Positions 50,793 through 59,262 of a stretch of DNA of 64,000 nt are shown one piece after another (position 1 is the stretch's first letter; every line of letters begins with the position of its first letter). Where the stretch lies: contig NC_016109.1 in the NCBI RefSeq assembly GCF_000269985.1, positions 4,092,001 through 4,156,000 on the forward strand. The letters are read 5' to 3'. The notes beneath the pieces were generated by a model, which was given only the letters and a program-made list of their open reading frames with translations, was not told the DNA's origin and did no database searches. The position numbers were made by a program, and so were the translations under genes. The stretch comes from Kitasatospora setae KM-6054. Lineage in GTDB: Bacteria; Actinomycetota; Actinomycetes; Streptomycetales; Streptomycetaceae.

Positions 50793-51458
50793 ATGCCGTC
50801 CCGCGCTGTCTACCGGTCCCCCCGGACGCTGGCCACCGCGTCCGTGGTGCTGCTGGGTCTGAACGGGGCGGTCGCGCTCGGCGGAGCGGCCCTGGCCCTG
50901 CTGGAGATGGGTTCGGACGCCCCCTCCGAGCAGGCCGCGACGCTGCTGGACGTCCTGGCCGCCGCCGTCATGGTGCTGGTCCTGGGCACCGCGGCGGTGT
51001 ACCTGCCCTGGCTGTACCGGGTGCGGGTGAACGCCGAGGTGATCTACCCGCACGGGCACCAGCACGCGCGCGGCTGGGCGGTCGGCGGCTGGCTCGTCCC
51101 GCTGGTCCAGTTCTGGTTCCCCTGGCGGATCACCACCGACGTCTGGAAGGCCAGCGCCCCGGCCGGCGAGCACGGGGTGCCGCGGCCGGTCTCCGCCTGG
51201 CCGGTGCACTGCTGGTGGGCCGCGATCCTGCTGAGCCGGCTGGTCTCCGTCATGGGCACCGACAGCCTCGACTCCGAGGCGGCCCGCACCTACCTGGACT
51301 CCTACCGCGAGGCGCTGCTCACCCTGGCCGTCTCCAGCCTGCTGACGCTGACCGCGGCGGTCCTGGCGATCCTGGTGGTGCACCGGCTGACGGCCATGCA
51401 GGAGGAGCACGCCGCCCGGGCCTGGGCGGCCTGGACCCCGCCGCCGGTCACCGTCTGA
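50793..51458 (+). CDS. DUF4328 membrane protein
   Basis: 221 residues with four to five membrane segments and the DUF4328 signature: YLPWLYRVRVNAEVI, RGWAVGGWLVPLVQFWFPWR, TDVWKAS. The N-terminus starts directly with the first segment (LATASVVLLGLNGAVALGGA). Function unknown; widespread in Streptomyces, often in many copies. ATG 50793 follows GAACGAGGAG. Confidence 0.88.
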   Translation: MPSRAVYRSPRTLATASVVLLGLNGAVALGGAALALLEMGSDAPSEQAATLLDVLAAAVMVLVLGTAAVYLPWLYRVRVNAEVIYPHGHQHARGWAVGGWLVPLVQFWFPWRITTDVWKASAPAGEHGVPRPVSAWPVHCWWAAILLSRLVSVMGTDSLDSEAARTYLDSYREALLTLAVSSLLTLTAAVLAILVVHRLTAMQEEHAARAWAAWTPPPVTV

Positions 51459-51476
51459 CCGCCCCGGCACCCGGAA

Positions 51477-51507
51477 GGGCCCCGGCCGCCACCCGCGGCC
51501 GGGGCCC
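51477..51507. terminator. Hairpin between convergent genes
   Basis: GGGCCCCGGCCGC (51477-51489) pairs with GCGGCCGGGGCCC (51495-51507), between the DUF4328 gene and the convergent DUF11 gene. Confidence 0.7.
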
Positions 51508-51524
51508 TCCGCCGTTCCGCCGGG

Positions 51525-53597
51525 TCAGTCGCGCCGGCGGGCCAGCCGCAGCGCCACCACCCCGGCCAGCACCAGCCCGCCCGCGACCAGCAGCGGCAGC
51601 ACCGGCGCGCTCCCCGTCCCGGGCATCTCCCCGCCCGGCCCCGGCACGCTCGCGGACGGCGACGGCACCGGCGGCGGCGCCGGGGACTCCGGAGCCGACG
51701 ACGACGGCGACGGCGACGGCGACGGCTCGGCGGGCCCCTCCGACGGCGACCCGGACGGGCTCGCGCTGGGGCTGGGGCTCTCCGTCGCCCCGGGCTCCGC
51801 CTCGACCGCGATGACCGCGTCGTCCGGCGGCGAGGTGACGGTCCGGTCCGGCGTGGTGCCGGTCGCCGTCGCGGTGTTGCGCACGCCGCCCGCCTCGGCG
51901 TCGGCCGCGGTGACGGTGTACGAGCCGGTGCAGGTGGTGACCGCGCCGGGGGTGTCACGCGGCGTCAGCGTGGTGGCCGCGCAGCGCACGCCGGTGAGCC
52001 GGTCGTCGGTGAGGAACAGTCCGGTGACCGGCTGGGTGGTGGTGTTGGTGACGGTGTACGTGTAGGTGGCGGTCTGCCCGGCCCGGTAGACCCGTTCGTC
52101 GTCGACGTGCTTCTCCAGCAGCAGCCCGAAGTCGTCGTTCAGCGGCAGCTCGTGCCTGGCCTCCGGCGACTCGACCGGCCCGCCGTCCGAATCGCCGTGC
52201 GCGACGGCCGTGTTGGTGAGGTAGCCGCGCCGCACGTCGGCGTCGGTGACGGTGTACGAGACGGTGCAGGTGACGGTCGCGTCGACGGCGAGGACGGTGG
52301 TCGGGCAGCTGACCGGGCCGACCACCGGGTCGCTGACGGCCAGGTCGCGGATCTCGGTGGTGCCGCCGTTGGTGACCACGAACTGGTAGGGCACCACGGT
52401 GCCCGCGGTGACCGGGTCGGGCAGCGGGTGCGCCCGGTCGACCTGCTTGACCAGGTTGAGCCGCGGCAGCGGCGCCACGCTGGCGGCCGTGACGTGCCGC
52501 AGCAGGTGCACGTCGGTGAACGCGCCGGTGGACGAGGCGAAGCCGAACTTGTAGGTGGCGGGCGCCGGTTGGGGCGCGGCCTGGCTGAGCACCCGGACCG
52601 GGCCGGCGCCGAAGTCGACGTCCACCTCGACCTGCGGGTCGGGCCCGGGGGTCACGGTGACGGTGACGGTCCGCTTGCTGGGTTCGAGCGCGGCCTCGGC
52701 CTGCGCCGGGGTGGTGCCGGGCGGCAGGTCGGCGGCGGTGGCGGGGCCGTGCAGCTGCCCGGGCAGGGTGGACGGCCACGGCCCGGTGGTGGTCGTGTTG
52801 CTCGTCGTCGCGCCGAGCAGGCAGTAGCCAGTGGTGCCCTCGCCGGGCCCGCGCAGCGTCACCATGTTGGCGCCGGGCGCGGGCGCCCGGAAGGCGGTGC
52901 CGGCCGGGGAGCGGGTGGCGCAGCCGTCGCCGCGGTGCTCCCAGTCGCCGAAGTAGTTGCCGAGCACGTCCAGGCCGACGCCCAGGTAGCCGCCCTCGAA
53001 GCCGGGCAGGAAGGCGTTGCCCGGGTCGTCGTCGGGCAGTTTCTGCGCGTAGCCGAGGCTGCCGCCGAACGCGCCGGGGCGGGTGAGCGAGGCGGCGCCG
53101 TCGACCAGGAAGAACGCGATGCCGTCGGCGGGCGAGGGCCTGCTGGTGTCGCCGCCGTACTGCCACTGCTCGAAGGTGACCCGGATGCCCTCGTTGGCGG
53201 GCAGCGGGCGCTCGTACAGGACGGCCGCGGCCCGGTCGTTGCCGGCGTCGGTCATCCGCAGGTAGCCGTGCGGGGCGGCCGCGTTCGGCGGGACGGGCCC
53301 GACCGCGCCGCCCGGGCAGCCGGTCAGCGCCCGTGGTTGGGCGACCGGGAGGAACGGGACCTCGGCGGCGCCGGTGAGGCAGGCGCCGTCGGTGGCGACG
53401 AACCCGCTGTCGGCGCTCGCCCCGGTGAAGGTCTCGTCCACCAGCGGCGTGCCCGTCCCGGCCCGCTGCCCGGGCGGGGCGGCCGTGGCGGCGGCGGTGG
53501 GGGGCGGCGGCGCGGCCGTCGCGAGGAGGGCCGCGGCACAGGCCGCCGCCGCCGCGAGGGCGCGGCCGGCCCGGGGGGTCCGTCGAATGGTCACCAC
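51525..53597 (-). CDS. Large DUF11 surface protein with lectin-like domain
   Basis: 690 residues. Signal peptide (about 1-36), an L-type-lectin-like domain (about 50-350: DSGFVATDGACLTGA, DGIAFFLVDGAASLTRPGAF, GFEGGYLGVGLDVLGNYFGD), then two DUF11 repeats (VKQVDRAHPLPDPVTAGTVV; LEKHVDDERVYRAGQTATYT), a Ser/Pro-rich stalk and a sorting signal-like end: EMPGTG, a membrane segment (VLPLLVAGGLVLAGVVALRL) and ARRRD. MPGTG differs from the LAxTG form commonest in Streptomyces, so sortase anchoring is probable but not certain. GTG 53597, with another GTG directly behind it. The 6C RNA lies upstream on the same strand. Confidence 0.85.
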   Translation of the reverse strand: MVTIRRTPRAGRALAAAAACAAALLATAAPPPPTAAATAAPPGQRAGTGTPLVDETFTGASADSGFVATDGACLTGAAEVPFLPVAQPRALTGCPGGAVGPVPPNAAAPHGYLRMTDAGNDRAAAVLYERPLPANEGIRVTFEQWQYGGDTSRPSPADGIAFFLVDGAASLTRPGAFGGSLGYAQKLPDDDPGNAFLPGFEGGYLGVGLDVLGNYFGDWEHRGDGCATRSPAGTAFRAPAPGANMVTLRGPGEGTTGYCLLGATTSNTTTTGPWPSTLPGQLHGPATAADLPPGTTPAQAEAALEPSKRTVTVTVTPGPDPQVEVDVDFGAGPVRVLSQAAPQPAPATYKFGFASSTGAFTDVHLLRHVTAASVAPLPRLNLVKQVDRAHPLPDPVTAGTVVPYQFVVTNGGTTEIRDLAVSDPVVGPVSCPTTVLAVDATVTCTVSYTVTDADVRRGYLTNTAVAHGDSDGGPVESPEARHELPLNDDFGLLLEKHVDDERVYRAGQTATYTYTVTNTTTQPVTGLFLTDDRLTGVRCAATTLTPRDTPGAVTTCTGSYTVTAADAEAGGVRNTATATGTTPDRTVTSPPDDAVIAVEAEPGATESPSPSASPSGSPSEGPAEPSPSPSPSSSAPESPAPPPVPSPSASVPGPGGEMPGTGSAPVLPLLVAGGLVLAGVVALRLARRRD

Positions 53598-53725
53598 GTC
53601 TGCGTTCCGCCTCTCCGGTCGATGCTTCGTAGTCGACCTTCGGGGCGGGCGGAACCGGGCAGCGGACACGCGGCGGGCGCGGCCAAGCACCCGCCCGGCG
53701 GAGCGCGCGGGAACGGCGAAAGGCC

Positions 53726-53760
53726 CCGCACCTCCCGGGGCGGTCGATCACCGGACCCGG
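53726..53760 (-). terminator. Terminator downstream of the 6C RNA
   Basis: On the minus strand CCGCACCTCCCCGGG is complementary (one bulged base) to CCCGGGAGGTGCGG, followed by GGCCTTT. It lies between the 6C RNA and the DUF11 gene and could end the RNA or act as an attenuator. Confidence 0.55.
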
Positions 53761-53801
53761 GGAGGTGCGGAGCCTGCGCGGAACCTCGCGGCCCGCGGAG
53801 C

Positions 53802-53920
53802 GGAGGGGGCAGCAGCTCCGGGGGGACGAGCTGCTGCCCCGAATCGGAGGTCCCACAACCGGCGCCGCGTCGGGGGGAAGCCGCGGCACCGGTCCCACAG
53901 CGGGGACCTCCGGATCGCCG
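53802..53920 (-). ncRNA. 6C small RNA
   Basis: Two consecutive minus-strand hairpins, each with a run of six C in the loop, the defining feature of the actinobacterial 6C RNA family. Hairpin 1: CGGAGGTCCC (53912-53903) pairs with GGGACCTCCG (53854-53845), with an inner stem ACCGGTGCCGCG/CGCGGCGCCGGT and loop GCTTCCCCCCGA. Hairpin 2: GGGGCAGCAGCTC pairs with GAGCTGCTGCCCC (53840-53828/53818-53806), loop GTCCCCCCG. Upstream TTGATG and GAATCC (17-bp spacing) may be its promoter. 6C RNAs are thought to act in trans through the C-rich loops on G-rich mRNA sites; B11 of Mycobacterium is the studied example. Ends approximate. Confidence 0.85.
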
Positions 53921-54133
53921 TACCGGGGATTCCTGCCAGATCCTCGGTACATCAACCATCCTGCCGGGCGCCGGGGGGGGCCACATCCGGAGAAAGCCCC
54001 GTCCGCGCGGGACCTTCGTCCCAGCGGGTGAACGCACCCCTCACCGGTTGCGCCGTCCGGTGGATAAGCTGCCGGGTGACAGGGCCGCGCGGGGAGAGGG
54101 CGGCGGCCCGACCCAGGGAGGCAGGACCGTTCG

Positions 54134-54298
54134 ATGGCTCAGGCGAAGAAGGTGGCCATGTGGATCCTGGTCATCTTCGTCATCTACACGATCATCACCT
54201 CGCCCGACCGCTCGGCGGACCTGGTGAAGTCCGGTTTCGTCGGCATCTCGGACGCCGCGAAGGCGGTCGGCTCGTTCATGACCGGACTGGTGCGCTAG
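54134..54298 (+). CDS. 54-residue single-span membrane protein
   Basis: Starts MAQAKKVAMWILVIFVIYTI and continues with a short soluble tail (SPDRSADLVKSGFVGISDAA, ending GLVR). Appears to be a small conserved streptomycete protein; function unknown. GGGAGGC lies 12 bp upstream. It precedes the Dabb and sigF genes on the same strand. Confidence 0.75.
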   Translation: MAQAKKVAMWILVIFVIYTIITSPDRSADLVKSGFVGISDAAKAVGSFMTGLVR

Positions 54299-54374
54299 TA
54301 CCGTTGCGGGGTTCGTCCTTCCGGGGCGCTCCCCCGACCGGGCGCGCCCTCCCTCACCCGCGAGGAGCGGCATC

Positions 54375-54668
54375 GTGATCCGGCACCTGGTCCTGTTCAA
54401 GCTCAACGAAGGCGTCACCAAGGAGGACCCGCGGGCCGTCGCGGGCGCCAAGGCGTTCGCCGAGCTCGGCGCGCTGATCCCCGAGCTGCGCGAGTGGGAG
54501 TGCGGCTGGAACTTCGCCGAGCGCGACATCGCCCAGGACTTCGCGATCAACAGCCTGGTCGCCGACCGCGAGGCGCTGGCCGCCTACCTCGGCCACCCGG
54601 CCCATCAGGCCGCCGCGGCGCAGTGGCGCGAGTTCGCCACCTGGGTGATCGCCGACCTGGAGGTCTGA
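54375..54668 (+). CDS. Dabb (stress-responsive A/B barrel) family protein
   Basis: 97 residues: MIRHLVLFKLNEGVTKEDPR, ELGALIPELREWECGWNFAE, DFAINSLVADREALAAYLGH, HPAHQAAAAQWREFATWVIA. This is the dimeric alpha+beta barrel of the Dabb family, of unknown activity. GTG 54375 follows GAGGAGCGG. It lies between the small membrane protein and sigF. Confidence 0.92.
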   Translation: MIRHLVLFKLNEGVTKEDPRAVAGAKAFAELGALIPELREWECGWNFAERDIAQDFAINSLVADREALAAYLGHPAHQAAAAQWREFATWVIADLEV

Positions 54669-54763
54669 CCCTCCCCCGGCACCCCTCGTACACGCACGAC
54701 CCGGCGGCTCCCGCCCTCCACCGGAGAGCGGGAGCCGTAGCACACTCCGCCGAATGCTGGACG

Positions 54764-54790
54764 GTTCGTCAACACGCCTCCACCGGGTAC
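54764..54790 (+). promoter_or_regulatory. Possible SigB-family promoter of sigF
   Basis: GTTCGT (54764-54769) and GGGTAC (54785-54790) with a 15-bp spacer resemble the GTTT-N14-GGGTA consensus. 81 bp upstream of the sigF start. Confidence 0.45.
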
Positions 54791-54871
54791 TTGCTCGCCT
54801 ACAGAGCGACTTGTGATGCTATGACCGGTTTTGCCGGAAATTGGCGAGGTGGTTCACAAGGGAGGGGTGAC

Positions 54872-55777
54872 GTGTCCGTGCGGACGCAGCAGGGCAGTGC
54901 GCCCGAGGACCAGGTCGAGGACCGGATCGGGGACCGGACCGAGGGTCCGGCCGAGGGCCGGATCGAGGACCTGCCCGACCCGGTCGAGCTGGCCTCCCGC
55001 CGCCCCGGCGGGCGCGGCGCGGTGGACGTCCGGACGCTCACCAGGGTCCTGTTCGAGCGGCTCGCCGAGCTCCCGCCCGGCACCCCCGAACGGGCCCGGG
55101 TCCGCTCCGCCCTGATCGAGATCAACATCCCGCTGGTCCGCTACGCCGCCATCCGCTTCCGCAGCCGCAACGAGCCGATGGAGGACGTCGTCCAGGTCGG
55201 CACCATCGGCCTGATCAACGCCATCGACCGCTTCGACCCCGACCGCGGCGTCCAGTTCCCCACCTACGCGCTGCCCACCATCCTCGGCGAGATCAAGCGC
55301 TACTTCCGCGACAACGTCCGCACCATGCACGTCCCGCGCCGCCTCCAGGAGCTCTGGGTGCAGGTCAGCGGCGCCATGGAGGAGCTGACGGTCGCCCACG
55401 GACGGGCCCCCAAGGTCCCGGAGATCGCCGCCAACCTGCGCATCCCCGAGGAGGACGTCCGGGCCTGCCTGGACGCCGGCCGCGCCTACAACGCCGCCTC
55501 GCTGGAGGCCGCCCAGGAGCACGAGGGCGGCCTCGCCCTGCTCGACCGGCTCGGCTACGAGGACTCCGCCCTGACCGACGTCGAGCACCGCGACATGGTC
55601 CGCCACCTGCTGGTCCAACTCCCCGAGCGGGAACGGCGGATCATCATGCTGCGGTTCTTCGCCAACCTGACGCAGTCGCAGATCTCCACCGAACTCGGCA
55701 TGTCCCAGATGCACGTCTCCCGGCTGCTGTCCCGGATCCTGTCCCGGCTGCGCACCGGGAACTCCTGGGAGGAGTGA
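54872..55777 (+). CDS. sigF: SigF-like sigma factor (SigB/F/G family)
   Basis: 301-residue sigma-70 family group 3 factor. Region 2: LIEINIPLVRYAAIRFRSRN, EPMEDVVQVGTIGLINAIDR, FDPDRGVQFPTYALPTILGE; region 3: YFRDNVRTMHVPRRLQELWV; region 4: LPERERRIIMLRFFANLTQS, LGMSQMHVSRLLSRILSRLR. The VRTMHVPRRLQELWVQV and SLEAAQEHEGG stretches match what I recall of S. coelicolor SigF, a spore-maturation sigma, and the position after upp-tadA-tRNA fits. GTG 54872 is preferred (GGGAGGGG just before it). Followed by a second family member. Confidence 0.88.
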   Translation: MSVRTQQGSAPEDQVEDRIGDRTEGPAEGRIEDLPDPVELASRRPGGRGAVDVRTLTRVLFERLAELPPGTPERARVRSALIEINIPLVRYAAIRFRSRNEPMEDVVQVGTIGLINAIDRFDPDRGVQFPTYALPTILGEIKRYFRDNVRTMHVPRRLQELWVQVSGAMEELTVAHGRAPKVPEIAANLRIPEEDVRACLDAGRAYNAASLEAAQEHEGGLALLDRLGYEDSALTDVEHRDMVRHLLVQLPERERRIIMLRFFANLTQSQISTELGMSQMHVSRLLSRILSRLRTGNSWEE

Positions 55778-55829
55778 GTCACCTCCTGTTGCCCCGTGTC
55801 ACCGGCGGGTGACGAGTCGCGACGTTCGG

Positions 55830-55855
55830 GTTTGCCGGGGCCGGTGGGCCGGTAT
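55830..55855 (+). promoter_or_regulatory. SigB-family promoter of the second sigma gene
   Basis: GTTTGC (55830-55835) and CGGTAT (55850-55855), spacer 14 bp, a close match to the GTTT-N14-GGGTAT pattern used by SigB/F/N-type factors. Suggests autoregulation or control by SigF. Confidence 0.6.
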
Positions 55856-55933
55856 TGAGGAGTCAGACCCGTCAGCCGGGAACCACTGCGCGGTGGTGAC
55901 CGTTCGACAGACAGTCACGAGTGGGGTGGGCGC

Positions 55934-56824
55934 GTGTTCACAGAACCGGGCAGTGCGGTCATCGAAGCCGACACCGAAGCCGGAGCCGAGGTCGGGACGG
56001 AGGTCGAGGCCGTCGTCGTCTCGCTGCCGGCCCAGACCGGTCCCGCCGAGGCCCCCGACCGGGCGCTCGACACCCGCACGCTGTCCCGCGCGCTGTTCCG
56101 CCGGCTGGCCGGCCTGGAGTCCGGCAGCGCGGAGCACACCTACGTCCGGGACACCCTGATCGAGCTCAACCTGCCGCTGGTCCGGTACGCGTCCGCGCGC
56201 TTCCGCAGCCGCAACGAGCCGATGGAGGACATCGTCCAGGTCGGCACCATCGGCCTGATCAAGGCCATCGACCGCTTCGACCCGGACCGCGGCGTCGAGT
56301 TCCCCACCTTCGCGATGCCCACCGTGGTCGGCGAGATCAAGCGCTTCTTCCGCGACACCAGCTGGTCGGTCCGCGTCCCGCGCCGCCTCCAGGAGCTCCG
56401 CCTCGCCCTCACCAAGGCCGGCGACGAACTCTCCCAGCGCCTCGACCGCTCCCCCACCGTCCCCGAGCTCGCCGCCTACCTCGGCGTGACCGAGGACGAC
56501 GTGGTCGAGGGCCTCGCCGTCGGCAACGCCTACACCGCCAGCTCGCTCGACTCCACGCCCGCCGAGGACGACGGCGGCGACGGCCCGCTCGCCGACCGCC
56601 TCGGCTACGAGGACCTCGCCCTCGAAGGCGTCGAGTACCGCGAGTCGCTCAAGCCGCTGCTCGCCAAGCTCCCGCCGCGCGAGCGCCGGATCATCATGCT
56701 GCGCTTCTTCGGCAACCTGACGCAGTCCCAGATCGGCGAGGAGATCGGCATCTCCCAGATGCACGTCTCCCGCCTGCTCACCAAGACCCTCGCCCACCTC
56801 CGCGCGGGCCTCACCGCGGAGTGA
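55934..56824 (+). CDS. sigN: SigN-like sigma factor (SigB/F/G family)
   Basis: 296 residues, paralogue of the adjacent sigF: LIELNLPLVRYASARFRSRN, EPMEDIVQVGTIGLIKAIDR, FPTFAMPTVVGEIKRFFRDT, WSVRVPRRLQELRLALTKAG, LPPRERRIIMLRFFGNLTQS, IGISQMHVSRLLTKTLAHLR. The assignment to SigN is by order relative to sigF in S. coelicolor (from memory) and by family; symbol tentative. Acidic N-terminal 35 residues. GTG start with its own SigB-type promoter upstream. No anti-sigma/RsbW neighbour is present here. Confidence 0.82.
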   Translation: MFTEPGSAVIEADTEAGAEVGTEVEAVVVSLPAQTGPAEAPDRALDTRTLSRALFRRLAGLESGSAEHTYVRDTLIELNLPLVRYASARFRSRNEPMEDIVQVGTIGLIKAIDRFDPDRGVEFPTFAMPTVVGEIKRFFRDTSWSVRVPRRLQELRLALTKAGDELSQRLDRSPTVPELAAYLGVTEDDVVEGLAVGNAYTASSLDSTPAEDDGGDGPLADRLGYEDLALEGVEYRESLKPLLAKLPPRERRIIMLRFFGNLTQSQIGEEIGISQMHVSRLLTKTLAHLRAGLTAE

Positions 56825-56845
56825 GGCCCCGCCGGGGCCCCGCCG

Positions 56846-57694
56846 CTACACCGTGCAGGAGCGCCGGATCCGCTCCAGCTCCCGCCCGGTGAGGCCCAGC
56901 CCGTCCTCCCAGAAGTGCTCGAAGCCGGACCAGCCGCGGGCGACCTCCTCGAAGGCCGCCTCCAGGTAGGACTCCTCCGCCCGGAACAGCGGCCGCAGCA
57001 GCGGGTCGACGGCCGCGATCCCCGCCGCCGAGCGCTCGTTGGTGAGCAGGTAGTCCGCGCGGACCGCCGCCGGGTCGACGCCGAGCGCGGTGAGCAGCAG
57101 CGCCGCCGTCCAGCCGGTGCGGTCCTTGCCGGCGGTGCAGTGGAACAGCACCGGCGCGCCGTCCGCCTCGGCGACCAGCCGCAGCACGGCGGCGAACCGG
57201 GAGCGGGCGACCGGGTCGGTGACGAACCAGCGGTACATCGAGGCCATCATCGCCCCGCCCCGGCCGTCCCCGAGCACGGCGTGCAGCGCCGCCGGGTCGC
57301 CGCTGCCCAGCACCCGGCGCAGCTCCACGTACAGGTCGAAGTCGGCGGAGAACACCGGCAGGTGGTGCAGGTCCGGGCCGAGCCCGCCCGCCGCCGGGAC
57401 GCTGAGCACCGCGGCGGCGTCCGCCGGCAGCACCGCCTCGGGCAGGCCGGGGACGCGGTCGGCGCCCAGGTGGCGGACCTCGTCCAGGCTGCGCAGGTCC
57501 ACGACGTGGCGCAGCCCGAGCGCGCCGAGCAGCGCCAGGTCGTCCGCGCCGAGCCGGCTGAGCGCCTCGGCGCGCAGCAGCACGCCGCCGCGCACGGTGC
57601 GGCCGTCCGCGGTGCGGTAGCCGCCCAGGTCACGGGCGTTGACGGCGGCCGTCAGGCCGAGGCTCCTGGCGGTCCCGGTGGACGGCGCGGACAC
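56846..57694 (-). CDS. Protein tyrosine/dual-specificity phosphatase
   Basis: 282 residues with the signature HCTAGKDRTG (C186, R192) of the MptpB/IphP lineage. N-terminal NARDLGGYRTADGRTVRGGV, VDLRSLDEVRHLGADRVPGL are family-typical. The C-terminal part contains a conserved RSAAGIAAVDPLLRPLFRAE stretch. Such phosphatases act on phosphotyrosine or phosphoinositide. No signal peptide. Convergent with sigN. Confidence 0.92.
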   Translation of the reverse strand: MSAPSTGTARSLGLTAAVNARDLGGYRTADGRTVRGGVLLRAEALSRLGADDLALLGALGLRHVVDLRSLDEVRHLGADRVPGLPEAVLPADAAAVLSVPAAGGLGPDLHHLPVFSADFDLYVELRRVLGSGDPAALHAVLGDGRGGAMMASMYRWFVTDPVARSRFAAVLRLVAEADGAPVLFHCTAGKDRTGWTAALLLTALGVDPAAVRADYLLTNERSAAGIAAVDPLLRPLFRAEESYLEAAFEEVARGWSGFEHFWEDGLGLTGRELERIRRSCTV

Positions 57695-57827
57695 GGGCTC
57701 CTCCTGCGCGGGGGCGGGGCGGGGACCCGGACAGTCTAGGCACGCGGGTCCGCGGGGCCGCCCGGGGTGTCTCCCGGCCGGTCCCGTGCGGTCCCGTGCG
57801 AACGGGCGCGGACGCCCTCCGGCGCCG

Positions 57828-58034
57828 CTACTTGACGGCGAGCCAGATCACGCCGATGACGACCGCCAGGGCCACGACGGCCCCGACCACGATCATCGGG
57901 GTGCGGCTCGACGAGGAGGAGGAGCTGCTGCCGTAGGTGGTGACGGTGCCCGGGGCCTGCGCGGCCGGGGCCTCGTCGACGAACGCCCGGAACATCTGGG
58001 TGGAGCCGGCGGGGTCGTAGTCGTTGTCAGCCAT
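57828..58034 (-). CDS. Small tail-anchored membrane protein
   Basis: 68 residues: acidic N-terminus (MADNDYDPAGSTQMFRAFVD), a run of eight Ser, and a C-terminal membrane segment (PMIVVGAVVALAVVIGVIWL). Tail-anchor topology. Likely conserved streptomycete protein; unknown role. Confidence 0.75.
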   Translation of the reverse strand: MADNDYDPAGSTQMFRAFVDEAPAAQAPGTVTTYGSSSSSSSSRTPMIVVGAVVALAVVIGVIWLAVK

Positions 58035-58184
58035 GGAACGGGACTCTAGCCGCCCCGGACGGCCCGCCGACACCCCGGTCCCCGCCCCGGACCGGGTCCG
58101 CACCGACCCCTCACCCCGGCGCACCGGGCCGCGGACCCGCGATCCGGCGGAATCAGCCGGGACCCGAACGGGTTGTTGCCAGTC

Positions 58185-59141
58185 ATGACCTACAGTGACG
58201 CCCCTCGGGTGACCCTGGGCACCTCCGACCTCGCCGTCTCCCCGCTGTCGCTCGGCGGCAACGTCTTCGGCTGGACGGCCGACACCGAGCAGTCCTTCGC
58301 CGTCCTCGACGCGTACGCGGCGGCCGGCGGCAACTTCATCGACACCGCGGACGTCTACTCGGCCTGGGCGCCGGGCAACTCCGGCGGCGAGTCCGAGACC
58401 ATCATCGGCCAGTGGCTGCGCAGCCGGGGCGACCGGGACGAGATCGTCGTCGCCACCAAGGTCGGCATGCTCTCCGGCCTGGACAACCTCCGCCCGGAGA
58501 CCATCCGGCAGGGCGCCGAGGCGTCGCTGCGCCGGCTCGGCGTGGAGCGGATCGACCTGTTCTACACCCACCGGGACGACCCGGCCGTCCCGGTCGAGGA
58601 GATCGTCACGGCGCTGGACGGCCTGGTCCGCGCGGGCAAGGTCCGCGCGGTCGCCGCGTCCAACATCGGCCCGGAGCGGCTGGCCGCCTCGCTGGAGTTC
58701 GCCGAGCGCGAGGGCCTGGCGAAGTACGTGGCGGTGCAGCCGCACTACAACCTGGTCTCCCGCGCCACCTACGAGGGCCCGCTGGCCGAGGTGGTCGCCG
58801 CGCACGGCCTGGCCGCCGTCCCGTACTACGCGCTGGCCTCCGGCTTCCTGACCGGCAAGTACCGCCCGGGCACCACCGTCGACTCGGCCCGGGCCCAGGG
58901 CGCGGGCGCCCACCTGGACGACCCGCGCGGCCTCCGGGTGCTCGACGCGCTCGACGAGGTCGCCGCCGCGCACGGCGCCGAGCCCGCCAGCGTGGCGCTC
59001 GCCTGGCTGGCCGCGCAACCCACCGTGGCGGCGCCGCTGGCCAGCGCCCGCACCCCCGAGCAGCTGCCCCCGCTGCTGGCCGCCGCCGCGCTGCGGCTGA
59101 CCGAGGGCGAGCTGAAGCTGCTCACCGACGCCTCCGAGTAG
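58185..59141 (+). CDS. Aldo/keto reductase
   Basis: 318 residues. NADP-dependent TIM-barrel oxidoreductase: LGTSDLAVSPLSLGGNVFGW, FIDTADVYSAW (catalytic D and Y), EIVVATKVGM (catalytic K), DLFYTHRDD (catalytic H), AVAASNIGPERLAASLEFAE, ALASGFLTGKYRPG. Complete catalytic tetrad. ATG 58185. Unrelated to the AKR fragment at 15980 except by family. Confidence 0.94.
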   Translation: MTYSDAPRVTLGTSDLAVSPLSLGGNVFGWTADTEQSFAVLDAYAAAGGNFIDTADVYSAWAPGNSGGESETIIGQWLRSRGDRDEIVVATKVGMLSGLDNLRPETIRQGAEASLRRLGVERIDLFYTHRDDPAVPVEEIVTALDGLVRAGKVRAVAASNIGPERLAASLEFAEREGLAKYVAVQPHYNLVSRATYEGPLAEVVAAHGLAAVPYYALASGFLTGKYRPGTTVDSARAQGAGAHLDDPRGLRVLDALDEVAAAHGAEPASVALAWLAAQPTVAAPLASARTPEQLPPLLAAAALRLTEGELKLLTDASE

Positions 59142-59167
59142 CGCGCACGACGACGGCGCGCGGGAAC

Positions 59168-59201
59168 GGCGCCCCTCCCACCACGCTGTGGGAGGGGCGC
59201 C
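59168..59201. terminator. 14-bp bidirectional hairpin
   Basis: GGCGCCCCTCCCAC (59168-59181) pairs perfectly with GTGGGAGGGGCGCC (59188-59201). It is followed by a tandem GGGCCCAGCGGCC repeat (about 59218-59262) before the convergent gene. Confidence 0.75.
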
Positions 59202-59262
59202 GTGGTCGTGTCCGGCCCCGGGCCCAGCGGCCGGGCCCAGCGGCCGGGCCCAGCGGCCGGGC

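Noticed and set aside
53598..54133. Riboswitch (c-di-AMP type) before the DUF11 gene
   Set aside because: The conserved ydaO-type segments are absent; the CCCCCC loops fit the 6C RNA instead.
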